Part shown: positions 1 to 9,675 of the stretch, piece by piece
How positions within the stretch are numbered: the first letter of the stretch is position 1
How the letters are laid out: each line of letters begins with the position of its first letter
Assembly: GCA_009746045.1 (NCBI GenBank)
Contig: RPFO01000076.1
Coordinates: 542,614 to 606,613 of the forward strand
Source of the DNA: Mesostigma viride
Taxonomy: Eukaryota; Streptophyta; Mesostigmatophyceae; Mesostigmatales; Mesostigmataceae
Reading direction: 5' to 3'
DNA length: 64,000 nt
Made by a program: the position numbers and the translations under genes
The notes under the pieces: model-generated
Database searches by the model: none
The model's input: the letters and a program-made list of their open reading frames with translations, nothing else
Told to the model about the DNA's origin: nothing

Positions 1-2
1 TT

Positions 3-44
3 CTGACGGCCACGCGTGGTACCTTCCAGACTGATGGCAACTAG
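3..44 (+). CDS. gypsy ORF3, C-terminal tail (partial)
   Basis: The last codons read RGTFQTDGN followed by TAG. They match the C-terminus RGTYQTDG(N/H) of ORF3 in the gypsy copies ending at 47879, 48882 and 59126 (minus). Only this tail is in the window. The function of ORF3 is unknown; see the entry at 32356. Confidence 0.75.
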   Translation: MTATRGTFQTDGN

Positions 45-210
45 ATAGTGGGCCCTAGGCCCGACCTGAGGGTGTTGTCCCTCCGGTATATAGAGTCGCC
101 CTCAGGGCTTGGCCAGTTGGTTGGTCGTTCTTGGTCCTTGGTGCTGACTTGTTTACTCTGTGTGTCCTGCTTAGTGCCGTCCCTCCCAGCAAGGCCTCCG
201 TGCCAGGCAG

Positions 211-649
211 AGTTGTAAAGCATTACAAATGATGCTGGGCAGGGCTCGGAAAAATACTGTCGGAACGACACAATAAACGTATGCATTATTCTGTCCAGGT
301 TTTCTGTTATGCAATATATCAGTTTGCCGCACGTGATGTTGATTATCTGGATGCGGACAATGAATCCGGCGCGACTCATGTCGTTGGCCAAAATGGTTGC
401 CACAATGGTTGCAGTCTTGCCACGGGTTGTTAAGATATAACCATGGCAGACTTAAGTTTGGCGTCTGGTGTCTAGAAGGTTCCATGTGCACAACGCATAC
501 TGCATTGCCATACTTGTAACGACAGTGCAGGACAAGGTTTCTAGGCATCTCTAGAAGGTTGACGCTGTAAATGTATAAATTAAAGCAATAAACAGCGGCC
601 AAGGAGCCGCAGCCATTGCAACCAAACCCTTCCAAAGTCTTTCTCAACT
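211..649 (+). repeat. 5' LTR of the copia-like element
   Basis: 439 bp, AGTTG...CAACT. The first 68 bp and last 27 bp match the 3' LTR at 5471-5565. The central 344 bp (279-622) are absent from the 3' LTR. The segment 'aac' is present at both edges of the missing block, which suggests a microhomology-mediated deletion in the 3' copy. Confidence 0.85.
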
Positions 650-679
650 CGTAGTACTCTTAATCACACATTTTTTTCC

Positions 680-1675
680 ATGGCTCGTAGCCGTGCTGCA
701 GCAAGCGCTGAGACTGACGCCATTGTCCTGACTGGACAGGACAAGAAGGAAATGAACAAATTAAAGCAGCACGAATTGGCAACAATGCGTTTGCTGCCCA
801 AGCCGCTGCCACCCGGCAGCAAGGACCCGGAGAAGAAGGACTACTACGACGGCCTGGGGTACTGGTACGCGAAGACAGTGGGTTTCCTGGACAACGACCA
901 CGTTGCTACGTTGCGATTTAGTGGACACGGCTCGTCGGGAATGCCGGCCGTCCGTGATTTGATCCGGATTGCCCACGAGAAGAAGATGGAGTGGGCGGAC
1001 TTTTACAGCCGTTTGAAGGAACTCCTGGTGCCCGAGGGCCTGTTCAAGTCGATCAAGGATATGATGCGAATCCTCACTTTTGAGGTGTCGGGCGACCCGG
1101 TCCAGGCGACACTGGCATTCGAGAGGATGCTGGAAGACACTACGTTGACTTTTCCAGATGATTTCAGCGTCGTGCTTTTCCTGGGCAAGGCCCTCGCCAG
1201 CGGTGTGATTACTGACAGCAGTATCCAAGGCTTGGCTCCCGTCCTGACAAAGGAAAAGCTGGAAAGCAGGGCTGCCAGCTTTACTGCCATCCGGGAGGCC
1301 TTCGCCCTCGGTGGCGCGGCACAGGAATTGGCGGGAAGGGGATCTGCCACCAAGCCCGCGGGAACAGCAAGCATCAGTGTTTTTTTTGGGGAGGGCGACA
1401 GACGCGAGAAGTGCCCGAGGTGCCAGGGCACTGGCCACAACCGTGACAGCTGCAATGCCAACAAGAATTTTCCTCTGTGGACCAATTTGTGTGGAAAATG
1501 CCACAAGCCAGGCCACAAGGCCAGGTTTTGCAAGTCCGGCAGGCAGCCGGACAAGAAAAATGATGCCACTGCCGACGAGGGTAGGGCCGGGCCCATTAGG
1601 AGGCCTCGTCGGAGCATGCGCTGGGTTCGTCCCCAGCAGGCGCAGCAGGCGCAGCAGGCGCAGCAGGGAAACTAG
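680..1675 (+). CDS. gag: copia-like Gag with two zinc knuckles
   Basis: 331 residues starting at the ATG 31 nt after the 5' LTR. It is the capsid/nucleocapsid protein that would form the cytoplasmic virus-like particle and package element RNA. The N-terminal two thirds are helix-rich without a motif I can name. Two CX2CX4HX4C zinc knuckles follow: CPRCQGTGHNRDSC and CGKCHKPGHKARFC (roughly residues 245-290). The C-terminus is basic and ends in a (QQA)n run. The ORF is intact. The slippery heptamer GGGAAAC sits directly before its TAG, so Gag and a Gag-Pol fusion are both expected products. Confidence 0.85.
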   Translation: MARSRAAASAETDAIVLTGQDKKEMNKLKQHELATMRLLPKPLPPGSKDPEKKDYYDGLGYWYAKTVGFLDNDHVATLRFSGHGSSGMPAVRDLIRIAHEKKMEWADFYSRLKELLVPEGLFKSIKDMMRILTFEVSGDPVQATLAFERMLEDTTLTFPDDFSVVLFLGKALASGVITDSSIQGLAPVLTKEKLESRAASFTAIREAFALGGAAQELAGRGSATKPAGTASISVFFGEGDRREKCPRCQGTGHNRDSCNANKNFPLWTNLCGKCHKPGHKARFCKSGRQPDKKNDATADEGRAGPIRRPRRSMRWVRPQQAQQAQQAQQGN

Positions 1676-1692
1676 ACGGCCCAGGACAGGGC
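1666..1692 (+). promoter_or_regulatory. -1 programmed ribosomal frameshift site, gag to pol
   Basis: G|GGA|AAC in the gag frame (1666-1672) fits the X XXY YYZ rule and is followed at once by the gag stop TAG (1673-1675). A -1 slip enters a frame that is open from 1564 to 4098 and holds the integrase. Six nt downstream, GCCC (1679-1682) can pair with GGGC (1689-1692) as a short stimulatory stem. GGGAAAC is a known natural slippery heptamer in other systems; its use here is inferred. Confidence 0.7.
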
Positions 1693-4600
1693 GTATTCGA
1701 CAGGGATAGGGTTCTGCAGTCTAGCCCAGCGGAACGGCCATTGGCAAATGAGAATCAAGGGACAGCACAAGATTTATCGGACAGTGTACCCGTAACTGAT
1801 GGTAATGAAAAGCTTGTTTCTATTTACGGAATTGCCTCTCGTCTGCACACATTATTTGGCCATGGCACAAATGCTTATAAATTTGCAAATGCACTGGGTG
1901 GGGCAGAGCTTTTGGCAGCATGTCGAGATTGCTATGCGCATTGTCCTGTGTGTCAGGCTACTGGGCCAAAGCTTCCCCGCCACCATGCTAAGCATCCCTC
2001 CGCATGCAAAGGGCAGATTGTAGGCGACGTACTGTTCTGGGCGTTTCTCCCTTATTTCATAGCCATAGATAGGTATGCTCATAATGTAGCAGTCATCCCG
2101 CTGCGGGGTCAGTCAGCGGAAGATTTGGCGGAGGCTATTGACATTCTCTCTGCGTTTTTCTCTCCTATTGAGTCATTACAAATGGACAGGCAGTTCGCAT
2201 GCTTTGAGGGCAAGCCGGGGTTTGAGTACCTCCGGACAGTGGGCCGTCAAGACCATGAAGGGCAAGGTTTGGTGGAACGTGCTGTGCAGGAATTTAAACA
2301 AGCTGCACGGCGGAACGGTGAGGCTGCTCTTGGTTCTTATGCTTCCCGTTTAGTGTGGGCTTTGCATATTTCTGCATGCCTAAACCGCCGTGTGCTCCTT
2401 TCAGTGCCTTCGCGCAATTGTGTTATCACTGCAGAGGGCTTGCAGCATGGCCACTACCTGCCTGAAGTAGAGGAGGAATGGGCACAGCATTTGCAGCAAA
2501 AGTTTGCCAATCTGGTTCGAAGGGATATGCGTAGGCCGGTTACCGCCTATAGCGTAGGGGACCAGGTTTGGATTCATGATGAGGGCTCCTTTGGCAAGAG
2601 GGGACAATGGGAGGGCCCAGCCACTGTGGAGGCTGTGGACGTGCATGTACGCAAGGCGATTGTGTCCTTGCAGGGCAAGCAACACCACATTCCCTGGAGC
2701 AGACTCAAGCCTTACCTGCCGCACACGAGCGCATGGGAGCGACTTCTCCACTACTACGCGGACGTGGCGCACTTCGTGCGAGAGCCAGGTGATGTTCCCA
2801 CCTCTCCCCCTCGTTCTCTGCCTGCCTCTGACCCTATGGATGTCTTTGTGGGGAATAGCGAGGACGATGGTGACGTAGATGATGATGGGGACGTGCGGGC
2901 TCTAGCGGAGGATGTTCGAGGCGTAATGAGCGAGCCCCCTGCTGACCTGCGCGAGGGTAGTAGGGCGGGCTTTACTCCTGCCGTTAGCCAGGATCCGGCT
3001 GCCGTTAGTCAGCCTAGCCAGGGGCGTGGTGGTTTGCTGAACAAGATTGTGCTAGGGCTGAGGCGCCGAGACAATACCATGGGGCTTGCTTCCCTTCGCA
3101 ACCCAACCTGTGCAATGGGCAGTGCACCACCTCAGCTTGACCCGAGCATCGCTGTGATTTCCTCACTCTCGGCCACTTGGTCACTTCAGTGTGGGCTTCT
3201 CGTAGACACCCAAGCCCAGGTCTCCATTATTGGGGAGTATTGTGTAGATGATGATTGTCCCTTGTTTCCCTCCCGGTGGACCCAGGTCACTGACTTTGCT
3301 AGGTCGGGGTCTTACAAGGTCTTGGGGGAGATCCCACTAGAGATCCTGGGTGTTGAGACGCCTATGTGTGTGGTGGAGGGATACGAGGGCCCAGCACTTT
3401 TGGGGCAGCCATTCTTGTCCCTACCCGGGGTCACAGTTAGTAGCACACAGTTGTCTCGAGCGGGATTCGGTTACCTGAGATTAAACAATTTCTCCCTCGA
3501 TGTAGCGACTAGGGGCCTCTCCTTGCCTATGGTGGCAGCCCTGAAAGGGGTAGAGTACAATGATTCTGAGTTGCCTCCTGCCCGTGATCTCATTACCCCT
3601 AAGGCCCTTACCCCTGAAAGCTTGGGGCTTAATTTTCATGACTTTGCTAAAGAGAGCCCCATGTCCTTCTTTGATGTAGCCAGGCACGTCTCGACTGAGG
3701 AGGGTCTAGACAATACCCAAGGTGCCATCTTGGCTGCGGGGGAACGATGGCTAGGGCTGGGGTGTGTGGAGCCTGTGGACGTTGTACCGAGGGATGGCAG
3801 ATTGCTTCGCTTTAAGTGGACATTTCAGATGAAGCCCGTCCCGGGCACTGATAGGAAAGTAGAATTTGCTAGACCTGTAGTGCTAGAGTTTTCTGGATCT
3901 TCTGACCTGCCCCCTTCGGCCTTGACTGCGCCAGGTTTAAACAAAGATACGTGGCGCATGGTAGTGTGCTTTCATCTAGGGCGCTTGAATAGGGGCATGC
4001 CACATGGGTCCGCTGTGCTAGATTTTTCAAAGGCTACCTCCACGGGGATGCCAATGAAAGTGCTCGGCTATGGGATGGACCACACCCCTCTATGTTAGGA
4101 CACCCAAAATCTGGGAGCCTCTTGTAGGAAAGAAGTTTATGCGGTTGATAAAGGCGGTTGATGGGACCGTGGCTGGTCCACGGGCTTGGCGCCTGAGCCT
4201 AGAGCGCCTTCTCCTTGACACAGCTCGCATGGTGTACAGTGACTTGGACCCCTCCTTGTTTGTGGGCGTCTGGAAGGGCGAGCTGGTGTTTGTGTTCGTG
4301 CATGCGGATGACTGTGATTGCTTTGGCCCGCGTGAATGGATTGCCTGGTTCCATAGCATTGTGCATGCCAGGTACCCTGTGGGCAAGCTTATTTTCCGTG
4401 AGCCGGGCAAGGTGGTTCAGTTCATGGGCATGGACACTGTCATGGATCACGATGAGCACGGCAAGTGGGCGATGTTGCTTCAGCCCAAGGGCAGCTATGT
4501 GCAGGATTTGGTTAAGGAGGTGATGAGCAGCAGTGGGCCGCTTCTTGCGTCTGAGTGTGGGACATTGCGTGGCAAGCTTAATTGGCTGGCCTGCACCACT

Positions 4601-5218
4601 AGCCCTGATTTGGCTGTCCTTAGCCGACTGCCTGACAATGTACTGTGCCTTATTGACCGTGCGGTGATTGTGCAGTACCTCCTGGCCTCACCCGGGTTGA
4701 TGTTACAAGGTGTAGACTGGGATAAGCCCGTGGAGCTTGTGTCTTATTGCGACAGTTCCCTAGATGCCCGCGTGCTCACCAAGATGCGTGGTAGGTGCGC
4801 TGCTGTCACTACCATTTGCAACGCTGACCAACCCACGATGTCTTCCATCTTTGCATGGTATTCCCGTTTGCACCGCCGCGTGTATGTGGGATCCGACACC
4901 GCTGAGGCGCGCGCATACTGCGAAGCTGCGAGCGAGCTGTCCTACTTCCACGCGCTCATTTGCTGGATTCTCGCGGTGGGCGGCACCACTCCGCATCTCC
5001 GTCGCGTGATACGCACGGACAGCCAGGCGGTTGTTGATTTCATTGAGAACCCTTACGCCCGCACACGGGACTTGGACTTCCTCAGGGTCAAGGAGTTCTC
5101 TGATTGTGTCAGTACCCAGCATGTGCCGGGCGAAAGGAACTACTCCGATGCCCTTACTAAACTGTATAGCTCAGCTAAGGCATGTGCAGTACCCGCTTCT
5201 GAGACACACGATGAATAG
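1672..5218 (+). pseudogene. pol: copia-like Pol: integrase, protease-like, RT, RNase H (frameshifted)
   Basis: Counting residues from 1741: a zinc-binding HH-CC region (H36, H41, C61, C64, C68, C71), integrase core with candidate D96, D159 and E189, then a C-terminal SH3-like stretch. An acidic linker leads to a protease-like domain (LLVDTQAQVSII with D489, then ALLGQPFL). RVT_2 reverse transcriptase follows (DVVPRDGRLLRFKWTF). The frame breaks between about 4020 and 4100, probably twice, and RT resumes in another frame with HADD (4301-4312) as the YxDD equivalent. RNase H (SYCDSSL; EARAYCEAASE; RTDSQAVVDF) runs to the TGA-region stop at 5218. In known copia elements protease precedes integrase; here it follows. 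The active-site triad reads DTQ instead of D(S/T)G, so protease activity is doubtful. Confidence 0.8.
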
Positions 5219-5470
5219 GCTATCACTGGGTCAGTCTTCGCACTAGTTGAGTTGCGTTGAACCATGAATGGCCCTGCGCCACGGGTTTTCAGCCTTGGTA
5301 GGTTTTCCCCGGGAGTGATTACCTATTGTATAATAATGTTCAGTGGGCATTACCCTCTGAGACTATGTCGGTGTTGTAGTTGCTATTCATGATGGCATGG
5401 CCCGCGCGGCCGTTAATGACTGATAAGAGTACGCTGGCCATCTTTGCCACATGAAAAAGAAAAGTGCTGG

Positions 5471-5565
5471 AGTTGTAAAGCATTACAAATGATGCTGGGC
5501 AGGGCTCGGAAAAATACTGTCGGAACGACACAATAAACCAAACCCTTCCAAAGTCTTTCTCAACT
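5471..5565 (+). repeat. 3' LTR of the copia-like element (internally deleted)
   Basis: 95 bp, AGTTG...CAACT, collinear with the ends of the 5' LTR but lacking its central 344 bp. Followed by the target duplication GGCAG. Confidence 0.85.
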
Positions 5566-5772
5566 GGCAGTTAGGGGAACCTCACACCAGGCTTGGTGCC
5601 GGCGAGCCCTACACCATTCGGGGTGGAACCGAGGTTAACATGTTTTTGCTTTGGGCCTTGGATGGTCTGTTGATTGTGTTGGGCTCTTGTTGGGTGCGTT
5701 AGGTTATTCCTACCCCTTTGGTTTCCTCCCTGTGCGTAGGGAGAGGGCTCCCTACCTTTGTGTGGGGGGAGG

Positions 5773-6352
5773 TGTTACGTCGCGTAACAATCTGCTGTAG
5801 TTACGGACGTAAATTAGGTCCTTTGCCTCAGTCGTTCTGAAACAGTCTACTAGCTTTCCTAGGTTTACGTGTAGCTAGTAGTACCGGTGGACAATGTTGA
5901 TTGGAACCTTGTTGTATGCTACGGTACTTCGGTGCATAGGTGCATTTGCGCCGCGCCGCCTACTTTATTAGTGGTCCTTATCCTTCTTGTATAGATGTAG
6001 TGGAACAGCGTGCATCCTGTGTGCGAGGGCCATGTCGGCCCCAGCATGTCGGACCGTTAGTGATCATTTATGCACGTTCTACCCCTCGTGTTGGCACTCG
6101 GCGTGTGTTATGAATTGCAACACATGTAGCTAGGGTCACGGCAGTTTAGGTGTTACCTTCGTTATCCTGAATTGAAAGGGTCTTGGTTCGAGTGGTGAAT
6201 GGCATATTATAAACACACATATGTTAACGCATTGAGATCAGGTTCGTCACGTCCATCTTTCGCCCAAGGTGTAGTTACAAACGGCCTCACTAGCTTAGGT
6301 AATGTTATACGTGGGTTAGGTAGAGGCGGCGGTAGAGGACCGAGCCGCAACA
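5773..6352 (+). repeat. 3' LTR of gypsy element D
   Basis: About 580 bp, from TGTTACGTCGCGTAAC to CGCAACA, preceded by a G-rich polypurine tract (5762-5772). It is diverged from the LTRs at 49254-49826 and 34606-35179 but shares the same ends and the conserved GGACGTAAATTAGGTCC block near its start. Confidence 0.85.
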
Positions 6353-6540
6353 GCGACTGGCAGGTGACTGGCGGCAGCAGCCCGCGGTGTGGGCGCCATG
6401 TCCTCCTTGCGGGCTGCCTACCTTGCTGTAGCCTTGTGCCCCTTCGGCATTGCTGCTCAGGTCCAAAAATGGCTCCGACAGTGAAGGTTCGTCAAGCTGA
6501 GAGGTTCGTTTCCCCTGGCTTGTTGTCGCCGCCCTTGTGA
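6353..6540. other. flanking DNA, nothing recognised
   Basis: Short GC-rich stretch after the D LTR. A 113-codon open frame (6199-6540) crosses the LTR boundary and has no recognisable domain, so I do not call it. Confidence 0.5.
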
Positions 6541-6710
6541 AAAGAAAAAAGGTCGACCTTAGCTAGGTGGGTTGTCTTTTTACTTTTTTGCGCGTCACGC
6601 GGCCTTGGCCTGGACAGCATTTTTCAGCACGCAAATGTTGCGTCTGAACAAATGACGCAATTTGGCGTTATAATTGCCGGCGGCTTACGTAAGTCTGCCG
6701 GGGCTATTAG
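6541..6710 (+). repeat. dispersed repeat R1, left part
   Basis: Matches the left half of 14197-14600 (purine run, GACCTTAGCTA, GCGGCCTTGGCC, GCTGCCGGGG). R1 is split here by the TIR element 6711-9408 and resumes at 9409. Confidence 0.75.
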
Positions 6711-6989
6711 CAGCCTTTTCGCGACCGCCCCGGAGATCGCCCCAACCCCGGGGGGGTCCCATTGGCCCGGGGGGGGGGGGGGGGGGGGGTCCGAACCCCC
6801 CACCCCCGACGATTTATGAGAGTGTGTGTGTGTTGGGGGGGGGGGTTCGACCCCTCCCCCCCCCCTTGGCCCCTTTGCCGCCCATTTTTTGCCGCCCAGT
6901 TTTTCCCGCCCAGGCTTTGCCGCCGAGGTTTTTCCCAAGATATAATATATTTGAGGTCATTACCATGTGCGAAACTTGGTCGACGTATG

Positions 6990-7652
6990 TGTCAGAAATT
7001 TTCATTTAATTCCTTGGTCGTCAAGACTGATTGAGACAATTGATAGACGGTTTATTCATTGCATATTTAGGTTACGGACTGCCACCGTTTCACCGCCAAA
7101 GCCATGGTGCGGTTCCCGGGTGGGGACCATAGCATCCATAGCCACACTGGGCTCGGACTGCAAGGTAAGTGCAACGTAAGTGTGTCACTTCCTTATCAAG
7201 GCACATTGGGGCAGCGGTGCACGTTCTAGAATATTCTGCACAAGTTGCCAGCTGTCGATTATACAATTGACGATTAGGAGAACGCCAGATGTCAAGCAAC
7301 TAACACGGCATACAATGCATCTAGAACTGGATTCAGTCATACGAAATATCCAACACGGAATATTCGGCCGAGGACAGTACCGTCGGCACCTAAGGTACGC
7401 AAAGTATTGTGCCGGAATTACAACTTCGGCACTACATAACTTTTGCTATACTGCACTATATTCAGTGCTATAAGTTGTGCCGGAAAGCTCACGGCGGGCG
7501 CTACCAAGCCTATTTAGTTATCGGTCAGAAAGACGGCAGGCGGGTGCGATTGTTAGGGACGCAACCCTGATACCTCCGTTTACAACATGATGGCCAGACA
7601 CTACAAATGTAAACAGGCAGTTGGGCACACAGGGTGAAATTCACCTCTGACA
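6990..7652. repeat. left LTR of TRIM-like element
   Basis: 663 bp, TG...CA, near-identical to 8549-9211. Confidence 0.8.
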
Positions 7653-8548
7653 CCCCCCTTGCACAATGCCTAAAGTGAAGACACTACGCAGGTAGGGCAA
7701 ACAGTCTCTCCCCCCTCAATTCAGGCAAGGGCCTAAAAGCTAGGTAGGGCAGCCAGGTATAAACATACTCTGACACCCCCCTTACATGGCTAGCCCGTCA
7801 AAACAGTGCTACCATTGCTATCAGCACGGGGAAGAAAACACATTGCTCGTGGCAAGGGCCACGGCCAAACCATTCCTGGAAAAAAAAAAAACGCAGCATA
7901 AAGATGTCGTCTTGGATGCATTGCCGAACTTGGCTCGATGAAGCAGCAAAGAATTCTTGGTCTTGGTGGAGTAGCACTTTGATCGTGCAGGTGGTAATGG
8001 CGGCGATACTCGGTGCAAAAAGTTGCTCCCGGCCTGAACGCCTGCTCTCGGTCTGATCCCCTCGTTCTCGCATTGGGCATCTGCGTGGACTATGCACGTC
8101 TTATCAATCCCACGATGAACGTCCGGTCAGCCGACCACATATTACTCCCCATACTGGCATAGGCCAGTGACAGGTTCCGGCACAAAAATTCGCAGCTCCA
8201 CGCTGCGTTGCCCGAAAAAATACCAAAAAATTAGCTTGCGACATCGCCGGCAGCAGGAATTGAACCTGAGCTCATTATACGGCTCCGGCTTCAACCAACG
8301 ACGCCTGACGACATGTGAAATATTCCGGAAATTGTTTTATATAAACTTCCGCGACTCCAGCCGCGACTGGTTCCAGGAAACGCGCTGGCCAGCAGGACTT
8401 CAACAAGACGCCTGACCAGCAAATATTACGCGACTCACGGCCGCGAACTTCCGAACCATAATAATGCATGAAATACATTACGTCTTTCGCCATTTTCAGG
8501 CGGGTCTCGCTAATTGACGTCAATAGGGTGAATTCTGTAATGGCTTTG

Positions 8549-9211
8549 TGTCAGAAATTTTCATTTAATTCCTTGGTCGTCAAGACTGATTGAGACAATT
8601 GATAGACAGTTTATTCATTGCATATTTAGGTTACGGACTGCCACCGTTTCACCGCCAAAGCCATGGTGCGGTTCCCGGGTGGGGACCATAGCATCCATAG
8701 CCACACTGGGCTCGGACTGCAAGGTAAGTGCAACGTAAGTGTGTCACTTCCTTATCAAGGCACATTGGGGCAGCGGTGCACGTTCTAGAATATTCTGCAC
8801 AAGTTGCCAGCTGTCGATTATACAATTGACGATTAGGAGAACGCCAGATGTCAAGCAACTAACACGGCATACAATGCATCTAGAACTGGATTCAGTCATA
8901 CGAAATATCCAACACGGAATATTCGGCCGAGGACAGTACCGTCGGCACCTAAGGTACGCAAAGTATTGTGCCGGAATTACAACTTCGGCACTACATAACT
9001 TTTGCTATACTGCACTATATTCAGTGCTATAAGTTGTGCCGGAAAGCTCACGGCGGGCGCTACCAAGCCTATTTAGTTATCGGTCAGAAAGACGGCAGGC
9101 GGGTGCGATTGTTAGGGACGCAACCCTAATACCTCCGTTTACAACATGATGGCCAGACACTACAAATGTAAACAGGCAGTTGGGCACACAGGGTGAAATT
9201 CACCTCTGACA
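8549..9211. repeat. right LTR of TRIM-like element
   Basis: 663 bp; differs from the left copy at about two positions (ACGG/ACAG and CTGA/CTAA). Confidence 0.8.
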
Positions 9212-9408
9212 GTATGTAGGGGGGGGGGGGGGGCAAGCCTTCTTTAACCCACCCACCCCCCTGGACCCCCCGGGGGTGGCAATGCATGAGGGGGGGGGGG
9301 GGTCTGACCCCCTAACCCCGGGGGATTCCCGTGGCTGGGGAGGGGGGGAGGGGGTGCTTGACCACCCCCCTGTCGGGCGATATCTCCGGGAGTGTCGCGA
9401 ATATGCTG

Positions 9409-9675
9409 TTAGGTCACCTATTGCGTGAGAGAAAGAAACTAGACCAAGTTAATCACTACGTCATTAACATAGAAACCTAGACAGTGGCAGGTTTATATCT
9501 CAACGTAGCTCCTGCCAGCTGGCCAGAAAAACTGGCCAAATCTTGTGTCACTAACCATCCGGATCAGGCCGCAGAAGCCTAAAAAGGTATGGCACGTGAA
9601 CCCTATAACCTAGCTATATGTGGCAGCTACCCTTCCACCTCACTACAAGGAAGCTATGTTCAGGGAACCACGATT
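9409..9675 (+). repeat. dispersed repeat R1, right part
   Basis: Matches 14350-14600 (TTAGGTCAC, CCTGCCA, CTATAACCTAGCTAT, ACCACGATT) with many substitutions. Together with 6541-6710 it forms one R1 copy. Confidence 0.75.

Larger units (their letters stand above)
211..5565 (+). mobile_element. Ty1/copia-like LTR retrotransposon with unusual domain order
   Basis: Flanked by the 5-bp duplication GGCAG (206-210 and 5566-5570). The LTRs begin AGTTG and end CAACT, a 5-bp terminal inverted repeat rather than the usual TG...CA. Gag is in one frame and pol in the -1 frame. Pol carries, in order, integrase, a protease-like domain, RVT_2-type reverse transcriptase and copia-type RNase H. RT is frameshifted, so this copy is dead. 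A purine-rich stretch (about 5449-5470) precedes the 3' LTR. I could not recognise a primer-binding site after the 5' LTR. Confidence 0.85.
1..6352 (+). mobile_element. Ty3/gypsy element D, 3' part, interrupted by a copia-like element
   Basis: Positions 1-210 and 5566-6352 match the 3' end of the gypsy elements at 47845-48826 and 48832-49826: end of ORF3, a 3' UTR and a 3' LTR. The copia-like element 211-5565 splits the UTR between two copies of GGCAG, and the uninterrupted site is visible in the sister copy near 48040-48050. The 5' part of D lies outside the window, so its own target duplication (right flank GCGAC) cannot be checked. Confidence 0.88.
6990..9211. mobile_element. small non-autonomous LTR element (TRIM-like), TSD GTATG
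   Basis: Two 663-bp direct repeats, TGTCAGAAATTTTC...CACCTCTGACA (6990-7652 and 8549-9211), with two mismatches by eye, flank an 896-bp internal region. GTATG is duplicated at 6985-6989 and 9212-9216. The internal region lacks gag, pol, a TGG-type primer-binding site and a clear polypurine tract, so it must depend on another element. On the minus strand around 8247-8270 there is a box-B-like GGTTCAATTCC. Orientation is uncertain. Confidence 0.75.
6711..9408. mobile_element. non-autonomous TIR element in R1, disrupted by a small LTR element
   Basis: Begins CAGCCTTTTCGCGAC and ends in the imperfect inverse GTCGCGAATATGCTG; adjacent blocks (CCGGAGAT..CGCCC) are also inverted. Flanked by TTAG (6707-6710 and 9409-9412), which occurs once at the empty site in R1 near 14350. 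Next to each end are long G/C tracts (6768-6870 and 9219-9355), including a G run of over 20 nt. There is no coding capacity of its own. The TTA(G) duplication would fit a Harbinger-like element, but no transposase is present to test this. Confidence 0.6.

Noticed and set aside
1551-1563. A-rich run as the copia frameshift site
   Set aside because: A -1 slip here meets a TGA at 1561; the GGGAAAC at 1666 is in the correct frame and open downstream.
7090-7473. Open frames duplicated at 8649-9032
   Set aside because: They lie inside the two LTRs of the TRIM-like element and have no recognisable domain.
8215-8300. Canonical tRNA gene on the minus strand (box-B-like GGTTCAATTCC)
   Set aside because: No matching D-arm/box A or 7-nt anticodon loop at proper distance; only a T-arm-like fragment.
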